Translations under genes and position numbers: made by a program | Origin: Chakrabartyella piscis | Lineage (GTDB): Bacteria; Bacillota; Clostridia; Lachnospirales; Anaerotignaceae | Direction of reading: 5' to 3' | DNA length: 64,000 nt | Assembly: GCA_030067835.1 (NCBI GenBank) | Contig: CP092441.1 | Location: 620,001-684,000 of the forward strand | Shown: piece after piece, positions 38,720 through 51,500 of the stretch | How positions within the stretch are numbered: position 1 is the first letter of the stretch | How the letters are laid out: each line of letters starts with the position of its first letter | Notes under the pieces: model-generated | What the model was told of the DNA's origin: nothing | What the model saw: only the letters and a program-made list of their open reading frames with translations | Databases searched by the model: none

Positions 38720-39476
38720 CGATAATGAAGAAAATAGAGAAAGAAAACGTCAAAAAAAAGGGTTTTTTAGAAGACTGAGCAAAAAAGAACGTGTTATTTT
38801 TGTGTTTCCAGCAGTGGCAGCGGTAATAGCGATTTGTGTTACAACATTCATCAATATGTCGGTAGAACGATATACTTTGCCATATGAAGGAATTCGATAT
38901 TATGCAGGAAGTTCTTTTGCAATTGAAGCAGATAGTGTGTTGAAAAGAGCGGATAACAATACAACGGTAGTGGAACTACAAAATAGTGAATATGAATTAG
39001 ACAGTTTGCCTATTTATTACAAGGATATCAATACAATTCTTTTGGCAAACAATATGGTGTATGTGGAACCAAGAATGAATGAAGTTTCAAGATTGGATTA
39101 TTTTTCAGAGATTGAATTTACAAGCAATGGCTCAATCTATGCCACAAAAGGCAATGATGAAGTTTTTTTAAGAGGTGGATTTGCTTATGATGGAGAGGAC
39201 ATTTACGTCTTTTTTGAAGATGTTATCATAGAATACAATGGATATAAAATGGTTTTGCCAGCTATGTCATATGTAGAAGCTGTTTTTACAGGCGATGTTA
39301 TGATTTATAATAGTGGAGCAGGCGAGCAGTATATGGAAGCGCCAAAAGGCGATGTTATCGTTACTTTGAGTGATTCAGAGACTAAATTATCTCTAATTGA
39401 AGATTCCATGTCAGCAGGAGATGGAACAAAACAACTTATCTTTACAAGACCCGATGTGCTAGATAGTATTTATTAA
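38700..39476 (+). CDS. Single-TM extracytoplasmic protein sharing the cluster's N-terminal domain plan
   Basis: 258 aa. A basic cytoplasmic N-terminus (about 1-32, RERKRQKKGFFRRLSKKE), one membrane helix (about 33-53) and a beta-rich outer domain of 200 aa (segments DINTILLANNMVYVEP, EDIYVFFEDVII) that parallels the first 200 outer residues of the surface proteins at 23806, 30347 and 39507, but without their long extensions. It may be the common docking or base piece. TTG 38700 has AAGGAGAG upstream; ATG 38709 is the alternative. It overlaps the previous gene, so translation is coupled. Confidence 0.65.
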   Translation: MRSMAINDNEENRERKRQKKGFFRRLSKKERVIFVFPAVAAVIAICVTTFINMSVERYTLPYEGIRYYAGSSFAIEADSVLKRADNNTTVVELQNSEYELDSLPIYYKDINTILLANNMVYVEPRMNEVSRLDYFSEIEFTSNGSIYATKGNDEVFLRGGFAYDGEDIYVFFEDVIIEYNGYKMVLPAMSYVEAVFTGDVMIYNSGAGEQYMEAPKGDVIVTLSDSETKLSLIEDSMSAGDGTKQLIFTRPDVLDSIY

Positions 39477-39506
39477 CTACAATTGTTGTGGTTGTGGGGG
39501 GATTAC

Positions 39507-42500
39507 ATGAAAAAATTTTTTGCGGTAATGACGGCAATGATGGCAATTTTCATTTTTATGATAGTGCAAGCAGAAGAAGCATTCCTAATTTCTGAGGATT
39601 CGGGGTATGCTGTTTCTACATCTGCGGGGATTGTCCAATCATTGAGTTCTGGAAGCAATGAAACAAAAGACCTTGCAAGAATTGAATATGAAGATATTAT
39701 ATATGAAACCATCAGCGGTTATTATGTAGGTGAAGATAGAGTGGCTATCGACATTGATTATCCTATGTATATAAACGGTGGTGCTGTTTTGCGTTTCTTC
39801 GAAGAAGGCAATTGGTTGATTACACCAGAAGTCATTTTGCAAGAAACATATGATGGGCTTTATGTTGCAAATGGTGACTCCTACAACAAGGGTATGGAAC
39901 AAACTGACTCAAATGAAGAGTTTATTTTGCTTGCTCTAGATAATGGTTTGTATATGAATGTGCAAGCATCCGTTTTCACAACAAGAATGGAAAGTCATGA
40001 GATACCCTCCAATAGTATCTTGTATTTTGACGAGTCTGTTTTCAGATGGTATTCCTATAGTGCTGGTCGTTTGACTTATGGCGAAGAAGAAAAGGTGTTT
40101 GATGCAACCTTAGCCATTGGAGAAAATGTATATGACTATGCAAGTTTGTTGGATGCTTTGGGCTTGATACGTGAAGCCATAGAGTTGCAAGAAAAAGGTC
40201 AAAATACAGATGATTTGCAAGAAGAAGCTTATTTGGTTTTGAACAAAGGGAAAACCATCAAAAAAAGTAATACAGAGGAAAAATTCAATCAGTATGAAGT
40301 GTCATTGGAAGAAATCAATGGTGAACTTGCAGATAATTCTAGTGGTGGCAATGGAGCAAGCGTGCAAAAGGATGTGGATTCTGATATAGAATCTCAAGAG
40401 AGCATATATACGATTACTGGTGAGAGAGCACAGTATGATGGTGCAGCAGAGTTGGATGACGATGACGCAGAAATCAACGTTGAAGAAGGCGACAAAAATG
40501 ATGATGACGATAATGAAGATAGCGATGATGATGATTCTGACGATTCTGACGAAAGTGACAATGAAAATGATGATTCTGAGGAAAGCGATAATGATTTAGA
40601 ATCGGATTCTGATTCTGATGACGATTCTGACGAAGATTCTGATGATGATTTCGATGATTCAGATGATGATTCTGATGCTTCTGATGATTCTGACGAGTCT
40701 GATGATGACGATGATGACGATGAAGAAGACGACGACGACGATGATGACGATGATGATGATTCTGATGACGATGACGATGATGACGATTCTGATGATTCTG
40801 ATAATGAAACAGACAAAGGCGATTCCACAGGCGGAAACAGCGATGGTTCTGGTAATAGTGGAGGAGAAGGAGAAGGTGAAGGAGAAGAGGGCGAAGAATT
40901 AGAAGGAGAAGAAGGCGAAGATGAAGGTGGTCTTGTAGTTCCAGAAGATTCTGAAAATGATTCTGAAAGCAGTTCTGGTGGCACAACAGGTGGCGGTGCA
41001 GATACAGAATTCGTTTATACCATTCCAACCATTAAATTTGGGAATTTGGATGTTTGGAGCTATGCAACTGGTGCAAAACTACATATTTTTGACCCAAGTG
41101 CGACGATCATCAGTGGTGTTAGTATTGTTGTATACAAAAGTTTGGATAGAGATGCAGCAGTGACCACAGAATATACAGATCCATATACAGGTGTAGTGTA
41201 TACTGCTTACAATGGAGAAATATTCTCTGGTAAAACAGCTCTTGCAAGCAAAAACTATAGAAGTGATGCAGAATTTGCTTTGGGTGAATTGCCAATTGAT
41301 TCCACAGTATATATTCAATATTCTTATAGTTATTATTTAGAAGAAGATGTTCCTGTTTTGGATGAAGAAGGAAACGATACAGGCGAAGTGACTTCAACAC
41401 GTTCTCGTGTATCTGTCAAATCCGATTTGATTGAAGTAACTACTACAGGAATAGAAGAAGTGAGTATTGTCAATGCAGATTGGACAGAAAATTTTGCAGC
41501 ATCTAGTTCAGGGATAAGTCTGACCAATTTGACTATGGCCAATAGCACAGACTATGATGCGGATTTGGAAGACTTTAGTTTTGAAAACTATAAACTCAAT
41601 TGTGTTTCTTTCTTGACTTCAATGAAGTTGACGGTTACAGACCAATATGGGGAAGAACAGACCCTTTCTGTTCCATACTCCACCCTTGCAAAGGCAAAAG
41701 AAAATCCCACAAGTTATCTTTCCACAAATCCTGCCCTTGCATCCAATTCTGTATATACATATACAGCACAAGGGTATGATAAAAATTCCAACGCATTCCC
41801 TATGCAAATTTCTGTAGATGGTGGAGTGACCTATGTGGATGAAAGTGAATTTGAAGGGACATTCTATACACAAAAAGAAAAACCCACAGCAAGCATATCA
41901 GAAGTTGAAAATGTTGCCGATAAGTTGACAATTCAAATTGCAATTTCTGACCCAGATGGTGCCATTGCAACAGGTTCTTCCTTGTTCTTATCTGCACAAT
42001 CTACACAAGGTGTGGATTCAGCACTGTATGGCTATGGAGATACAACCGTTAGCGATCAAACAACACTGGATACATCCAAAACCTTTGGTGGAGGAGATAC
42101 ATATGAGATAGAGCTTGCAGATGCAAAAGATGGAGCAGTGTATACTTTGCGTATTGAAAGTTTGGACTTTGCGAAGTTTTATACATTGTCCATTGATGGT
42201 ACATATGATCCAACTCCAGATAGGGCACCAGAAGGATTGTCATTGGATACAGTTTCCACGAGCTTTGGATCTTTCTTGGTATATACAAAAGCACTTACCT
42301 ATGGTTCTGTAAGTTTTGATACAACCATTACTTCACAGGATACCTATGGTTCTATTACAGCAACGATGAATTCCAATAGTACAACAGAGCTTGTGGAATT
42401 GGTGGATGAATTCATCTTTGAAGTGAAAGAAATATCTACGGGAGTCGTCGTTGAGTCCTATACATTGTTGGCATCCGAATTGAACAATGGAGTTTTGTTT

Positions 42501-45500
42501 AACTTTGACGAAGAAGATTCGAAATATACAGTCACTGTAGACAAAGAGGAAACAGGCGATTTTGCCATTAGTTTTACAGGAACAGGTGCCCAATTTAATG
42601 GAAAAGACCTTTGGGAAGCTTTGTGTATCAGTTACAATAGCGATACAGAAAAATATAGCTCTCCAATTACATTGAATGTGGATATTGATGAAGGTACTTT
42701 GAAAACATCAACACAATATTCCATTTCCATAACCTCTAATGTTATCAAATCCAATGCAACAACAGAGGTTACAACAAATTTGTCCAATAGCACCTTCTAT
42801 ACCAAAAAATTGATACCAACCATTGAAATAGATGATATCTTCCTATCCAGTGAATACTTAAATGTATTGGATTTGTTGGTGTATGACCCTGATGGAACCA
42901 TTATCAATGAACAAGTGCAAGTGTTGCTATACTATGGAAGTATCTGCTTGTATTCTGATTTCATCAGTGCAAATGCACAAACAGAAAGAACAGCGTATTA
43001 CGACATTGAAATAGATGGTTTGATTGAAGGCGAAGAATACGAATTGGTTTTGGTGGCTCCAAGCTACAAAGATACCATTGACTCCACAGTAACAGAAATC
43101 AATAAAGAATTGTGGAGTAGAACTTGTGTTGCTGGCGGTAACTTAAATGGGGATATATCTTTGACTTCTGTAGATTATACAGATAGAGCGGATAAAATCA
43201 ACCATTTGATTACCATTAGTGGTGAAGAAGCTATGTTGGGTATTGCAAACAGTGCAGATCCAACAAATAGTGATAACTCAAACCACGATTGGCATTACTA
43301 CAATTCCCAATACTATGCAACATATGACACACCAGTCTATGATTTGCAAGATGATTTGGGTGTATCCTATCAGGATTTGGCGTATATATATGTTCCAGAT
43401 TATAGACCAGATTACGATATCGACAATCCGTATTATATTGACGATGGTGGCACCACTAGGATGACGAGTTATATATATGTCAGATTCTACAAAGATGATG
43501 GCAAGGGTGGATATACTTATGTGTCTACACAGAGTACATATGTGCTAGGTGGACGTATTCCTATGATTGATGTTCCCCATTGGAGTAGTTCATACGATGA
43601 AATCACAGGTATTTCCTTCTACATTCCAGATGCATATGCCTTTGATGATACGGTTGCAGAAAAATATCAAGAAAGTTATCTTTCTAAATATGGATTCACC
43701 GCATACTATATCAAACAAAGCGAAGTCAGTGACATAGACATGTTGGAACTTTCAGGAGGGTCCGTTTCTGATGGTGCATCAGGGGTTCATGGCGGAACTT
43801 TCTCTGCCTTCCAACTTCCAGATTCAACCACAGGTATTTTGGCAAGCAATTCAACTTATGGAACACTGAATATGATTCCTGTTACACCAGGGGATTGGTA
43901 TACTAGAAACTACAGTGGATACTATGGAGAGGTAGACAGTTGGATTTCAGGCAAGTCATATAGTGAGGCCTCAAGCACCATTCGATTCTTCAGTGAAGAT
44001 GGCGCTTATGTAGGGTATCACGCTGATGCTGCTAACAATAGTTTGCTGATTATCCCAGAAGGTGTCTACTATATGAGTGTTCCTCAATACACCAATAGTA
44101 CAAATGCCTCATGGGGTTCCATGATGAAGATATTTGATGGAAACAGCGACACCAGCGACTACTTTGGTGCAACTGTGTCTACTTATGTCAATTATGAAGG
44201 TAGTTCTTCACGTGTACCAGATGAAATAACATTTACGTTGCAAAATTCTGATTCTATGGAACTTCCCATTTATTCGGATTATAGAAGTATTTCATTCCCG
44301 CTTACGATAAATGAAGACCAGACAGATGCATATGATGGACTATCTCTCTATAGTTTGCAATTGAGTGAGGATGAGGAAAAAAGTTTACAACAACTGTTTA
44401 CCGATTTAACGGCTAGTGATGGTTGGCGTATTAAAATTACAACAGAATACCAAGGAAATGACGTAAGTCTGGACTATATTGACTTTAGAACAGATATGGT
44501 ATATAGAACCATAAGAAGTTCGGGGGATATGCGTGTTGTGTCATGTCACCATATGCTCAATTATTTGATTATAGATGACTTTACCTTTAACCTAAAAAAT
44601 TATAACACAACATTTTCTGGTGTTTTGGATGCACAAGGTCATGTGGTAACAGTGGACGATTCCTCTTCCGTTAGAAGCTTTGTGTATAGCAACTTTGGTA
44701 CCATCAAAAATATTGTTTATGACATTCCAGCTGGAGCTTATTCAGACACCTATGGAGGTTTCTGTTATAATAACTATGGAAAAATAGACAATATCATTCT
44801 CAGAACCTTGGGCGATGTAACCATAGAATACTATGCAGATTCACTTCTTTGTACCACCAACCAAATTGATGGAACCATATCCAACTTCATTGTTGCCCTT
44901 GGTGGCAATGCAACAGTTGCACAAACAACATCTATAACAAGTGGTACAGCTGTAGCAATTCGTTACAACCGTGGTGTTGTGGAAAATGGATATATGTATA
45001 GTCAAAATGCAGGTGAAGGTGTTCGTTTGTATCCTGGTGAAGGAATCAATACAACATATGCTTCTGGTTTGGTTGGATATAATGAGTATGGAGGCATCAT
45101 TCAAAATATCTATACAGACTATGACTTGTGGATTGCAAGTGAAGCCATTGGCACAATGGGTTCTGCTTGGGTTAGATATACAGCAGCCAATACAGAGTCT
45201 ATGTACCATGTTGGGGAAATGTATGAATACGTTTCTGGTTTTGGTATCACCTATACCAAATTGGATGCAATGCGATTGGTTTCTTCCAGAAGTTCTATGA
45301 GTGTAATGGATAATCTGTGGTTTGTTTCGGATAATCTCTATTCCAGAAATGCTGTTACAGATACGGATACAGAAGATTTCATCAGCCAAACAGGTATTGC
45401 ACAGTTGTATAACATTGAGTGGCAAGAAAGTATTTTGGGGGATCATTTTGATGTGGAAGAAAGCATCAATATGGGCTTCTACCCAAGACTCAACACCCTT

Positions 45501-48500
45501 CCAATTTCCATGCAAAAATATCAAGAATATAGATATTTGCCATCCTTGGATGGAGAATCGGCGCCAATTCCTTTGGAAGATTCTATGGTGGAATACAATA
45601 GAGAAGTGGATGATACAACAGCAAGAATTCAAGTGAATTTCCAAAATGAAAGCAGAGCAACCATAACAGGGGTATCCATTGATAACCTGACAGTTGTAGA
45701 TGTTGTAAGCACAACAAGAAATGATGATGGATTCTACGAAGTTGTGATTGATGTTGCAATTGATCCTGAAAATGAGGAATACATCAGTGAATATGTTTTG
45801 GAAAGTGTGATTTATACCTTAAACAACAAAACCTATGTTTCTTATCCAGACTATACATTGACCAATGTTTCCATGTGGAAGGGAATTTCAGAAGTTTCAG
45901 GCTGGACAGCAATGAACAATGAAATGAGCTGGAACTATTTCCTCAAAAATGACTTGGACTTTACAGGAACAGTTGTTGGTAACATTGTCATCAATGGTAG
46001 TTTGACCAGTTTGACTTCCAATACAACATTCAAAGGTGCTTTGGATGGCAATGGATATACACTGGAAAATATCAAAATGGAAAATACAGCTGCACCTTGG
46101 GTGTTTGCAAATCTGTATAGTGCAGAAATATTTGATTTGAACATTGACAATATGTATATATCATCCACCAGCAAAGCTACATATGGACAAAGTGGATTTA
46201 TTCGCTATAGCTCAAGCCATGGAAATCTCATTGATAATGTTCATGTAACCAATAGTACCTTAATCGGTGGTGGTAACATGGGTATGATTATTGGACAGTC
46301 TGGAAATGAGCTTGTGATAAAGAACTGTTCTGTAACAGATTCCACAATAAACGATATTTCTTCCAGCTATGCAGCAAGTGTTGGTGGCATTATAGGATAT
46401 TACACAGGTGAAAGAGTTTCCAATTGTTTCACAAGAAATGTGGATATTACCATAAACGAGTCATCTATTGTAAGTAGTGTTGGCGGGCTTATTGGTAGTG
46501 GATCTTACTCTTCAGCATACAATTGTTATACACACGGAACCATTTCCGCAACAGGTTCTTATATTGGCGGTATTATGGGGCGTGATGGTGAAACACGTAA
46601 TTGTTGGAGTTATGTCACAATGGATGTGGATGGCAACTATGTTGGCGGTGTATCTGGTTATGCAGATACCAGACCAATCAATGTTTTGTCTGTTGGGGAT
46701 ATTGTCAGCACAGGTAGCGATGCCCATCGTATTGTAGGTTTGGCATCATCCACATCTGTACAATATCCATGGTATTCCAATTCCACATCATATAATATGC
46801 AAAATGTATCCAATGTTGGTAGTGGTGAAGTTGATGATGCAAAACAACTTGTATCTACAACAGGACTCATTGAGTATTCCACATGGACAGATATTATCAT
46901 GTTGGATGATGAGTGGAACTATGATAACATGCACTTAACGGTGAAAGAATCTCAAATTGTAGACACAGAAGAAGATACAGAAGAAGATACCGAAGTGGAT
47001 ACAGAGGTAAGTAGTGATGTGTATTACTTCCCATTTGTATATAGTACAAAACTGGATGAAAATGGAAATCGTCAATTGGTTCTAAACCAAGAGTTGATTC
47101 AAATGCCAGGACAAGTGGAAGAACCAAGCATGACCATAGAAAGAACTTTGTGGGACAATACAAGTACTTCTGCTCCTTATCAATTGCGTTTCCTTTTGGA
47201 GTATCCAGGGCTTACAGCGACTGAAGTGGAAGCTTTGATTACAAATGAGGATGGTTCCATCAATACAGATGCATTGTACATCACTGGTATGGACATGACA
47301 AATGCAACGGTTTATGTGCAAACATCTGGCGACCAAATTCAAGTGGATATCACGACTTCTGAGTATACCTTGGCTTTGGACAGTTATCGTTTTGTATTGA
47401 ATTATGATATTGGTGGTGTGGAAAAAGAATTTATTTCCACTTTGTATTATGAAAGAACAGACGGAACACCATTCATTCCGTATCATGAAATTGGCAGTTT
47501 GTCACAATGGAATGATATATTCAGTGCAGATGAAGGTATTCACCAAATCAGCAGTGAAAACTTTAAAATTACAGGTATGATAGACTTTGAAGAAGGCTCA
47601 ACCATATATTCAGGGTTGAAATTGGGTAGACTGGAAGGTTCTGCCAGTGATGGTAGCGTTGGATTTAAAAACCTCAACTACTATGCAGGAACTGATGGCA
47701 ATGCATGGATTGACACCGTTACAAATGTAATGAAGGATTTGACCTTCATAGACATATCTGGGGACTTCTCTGGTACAACATCAACTCGTTCCAGAACAGG
47801 TATGATTTTGTATACAAATGGTTTGGAAAATATCAACCTCAGTGGCATCAAATTGAAATCCAACAACTATTCCGCAAATTATTTGGGCTTTGTCAGTTAC
47901 TTGCAAGGAGATATGACCAATATCAACATTTCTCCAGATTTAAGTAACGCAGACAACAACTCAGAAAGTGGATTTGGTGTGTATATTGATTTGTCTGCTA
48001 CAACAAGCACAGGCTATTATTACATTGGTGGTGTTGCAGCATATCAATACGGAAGTATGGTGGATATTACAGCATCCAATATAACCGTATTTTCAAGCAA
48101 TAAATGCCAATACATTGGTGGTATTGTAGGTTCCCAATATAATACCAGTGCATATAGCAACTCAAATATCAATGTAGAAGATGTAACAATTTATGCCTAC
48201 AATGCAGCAGGCGCTGTTTCTGGGTATTATTTATCTGTTTCAACAGATATCAATGTTTCAAACTCTTACATCAATACACAACTTGGTGCTGCTGGTGTTG
48301 CATATGTTACTTCTGGTAGCATGACAAATGTTGTTGTGGATAATGTAACCATAACAGGATATTACACAGGTAATACAACTGGCGGTTATGGAAAAGGTGG
48401 TGCTTTTGGTACTGTAAACAGTGGTAGCTACACAATGTCCAATATAGTGGTGAAAAACAGTATCATAGAAGGTACTTGTGATTTGGGTGGTATATTTGGT

Positions 48501-51500
48501 AGACAATACAATCTCTATATACGAGATAGTCAAGTTATAGACACAGATATCACTGCACTCAGCCAAAGTGGCAAAACCTATACATACGCTAGTGCAGGTG
48601 GTATTGTTGGATACGACTGGAGCTCAACAAGACTTTATGAAAATCTAACGGTGCGTAATGTTAATGTTACAGGGCATAATCACACTGGCGGTATTCTTGG
48701 ATGGAAATACTCCAATGCAGTATCCATGGAAAGAATTTATATTGCAGAAGATGTAACAGTTACTTCTAATATTGGTTCTGCAGGTGGTTTGGTTGGGTTG
48801 GCTGAATATGTAGATATAAGTAGCATAGCCATTGGTGCTGATGTAAATTCGCTCACCTCCTATGCAGGTGGTTTGATTGGCAATGTTTCTTCTGCCAACA
48901 CAACTTCTGTAAGTATTGCAAATTCATACTATACAGGGGATGTTATGTCATCTGTAGCAGCTGGTGGTGTGATTGGGTATATTGCGGATGGTACTTGTGT
49001 CGAAGAAATAACAAGTGTTGCGGTCAATGCAAATGTTATGAGCACAGGAACAAGCGTTTCACCTACAGTAAACCATTCCAGTAAGGAAAATGCAGCCAAC
49101 GAAATTTACGTATTTGAAGACACTACATTAAATGGTGTTAGACTTTCCAGTTCCATTGCAATGCCTGGTATTACAGCACAAACCTATATTGCAACCAATT
49201 CTACCCTTGTGGATGGCGATTGGTTCAAGAATGCTGGAAATTATCAATCCATTGGTTTTGATGAATCCAATTGGTACTTTGCTCATATGTCAGATGAAGA
49301 CAATGCATATATGCCATTTGTTTTGACAGACACAGAAGTGGAAGTGGAAGATGGAGAAGATGCTGTTTCTGCTCAGATTTTGCCATATTCCAACAAAATA
49401 GAAAATCCTGATTATGTAGCAGGTGGAAGTGAAGAGCAGTACCTATCTGTTGGTATTTTGCTTCCAGCAGCAGGTGGTGTGGAAGAAGATTTGGCAGTTT
49501 ATGCTTCTGGTGTCAATACAATTAACATCGAAGTGAAATTGGATGATGATGAAACCACAGAAGAGATTACAATTGCATCAGGCGAAACGGTTGTAACCTA
49601 CAAAGCAGAGGAAGTTAGAGGTAGTACCAGCAATAGCGACAGTGGATATGCAGTGTTGACAGTTGCATATGACTTTGCAGATGAGTTTACAGTATCCTAT
49701 GATGGTGGTTCTGGAACCTATGCAGCAAGCGACTTAGCACGTGATGTTATGTCATATGGAAATTATTGGTACTATGTAAGTGATGCAGAAGATACAAAAG
49801 GAGATATTGTCTTTGGTAATGCATCATCAGTTTACACCATGGAAGAACATGAAGATGAACCAACCATTATTCATATGTGGCAAGGTAAAGCATTGGCAGA
49901 TGATGGAACAATTTATTCCTTAAGCAATGCAATGACTGAATATGGTAGTGGTGGTGAGAATCAATGGGGTCAAGTTGCAACCACTCCATTCTATACAACT
50001 GCAAGCAATGGATATGCCCTTACCAACTACTATAACTTTACAATTTATGGTGGTTCACTGGTTTCTGACAACCGATTGTATGTACAAACTACAGGTACAG
50101 CTTTGGTGTCCAATAAACAAAATGCTGTTTATGATGGTGTGCAATTTACATATCATACATCATCTAAATTAACTTATTATGGATTGCTGATTGATAATGC
50201 ATTTGTAGATATGACAGGCAATATGATTTTGGGTTCCCTTGCAACAAGTGGAATTGATCACATTTCCAACAGTTTGGGATATAGTGAAACAGTTGTTGCT
50301 GTTCGATATGAAAGTGGAGCAGTTGCAGTTGTCAACTACTATACAGGAACAATATTGTCTTCGACAGTCACACTTTCCGATTATGTGCAAGGTGTTGTTG
50401 CAAATATTTTGTCAAGTATGATTTCCTCAGGAGATGAAGTCCTAGGAGAAGCTGAAGATGTGTTCAATCAATTGGACGAAAGCGATTACGCTTCCAATGC
50501 ACTCAATGATGTGGAAGGTACCTCCTATGAAAATGGAATATCTTATGCAGATGGAACAGCACAAGGTGGAGATGACGACTCAGAATTAGAGGAAGCTACC
50601 ACTGGAACGACTGCTGCTACAATAGAATCGGGTGCAGATGATGCAGATAACGGAACCAATAGTGGTTCAGGTTACGAGGGTGCAGTTGATGATGAAGAAG
50701 CAACAGGAACCATAGAATTCAATTCTGGTGTAAAGGCAACCATTGTAAGCTCTGATGGAAGCACACTGGTAACAGAAAACAGTACAAATTCTGAGGGTTC
50801 TGATGCAGAATCTGCGTCTGATGGTGATAACAATAGTGGAAATGCATCTACAGATGAAAAGGATGCAACAATCTTTGATGAAACTGTGGATGAAACCGAT
50901 GAGGACTCTTTGGAAACAACAAGTTCCGATGAGGAAGAAAAAGATCTTGGTACCATTGGTGAAGGCGATGAGGAAACAGCAACTGGTGAATATGAAGAAA
51001 TTCCAGAAGAAATGCTTTCTAGTGATGTGGATGATATGAGCAGTGCAGGGGAAGAGTTGTCTGAAAACAGTACAACATCATCGGCTGCAAATGTTGTAAT
51101 CACTGGCATTAACTATCCAGAAACCGCTATTTACGATGCCCAAGAACAAACTCTTGCAACGGATTTGGGTGTTCTCAAAATAGAAGACGCAAGCTATGTT
51201 CCAGGAGAAGGCGTTTATGTTGCAGATGAATTGATTTACATGGAAGCTGGAACATTCACTACACCTGAAGGCACACAAAGAGTTGAATTGATTTCAACAG
51301 AACAACAATATGAAGCAATTTTGGAATCTTTGGGCGAATTTGTTATGGTATATAATGTAGATGCACAGGGATATGAAAAAGTGAAAACAGCAACATTGTT
51401 GAACAATGCTTCGAAACACACAACCTCGATTGATGATGAGGAAGAAGAAGCGTTGCAAGTTGATAATGAAGATGAAGATGGATTTGCTGTCAACAAAGGT

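Noticed and set aside
40394..41028. Ser-rich and His-rich minus-strand frames over the Asp/Ser tract
   Set aside because: Artefacts of the GAT/GAC/TCT low-complexity codons; no ribosome sites.
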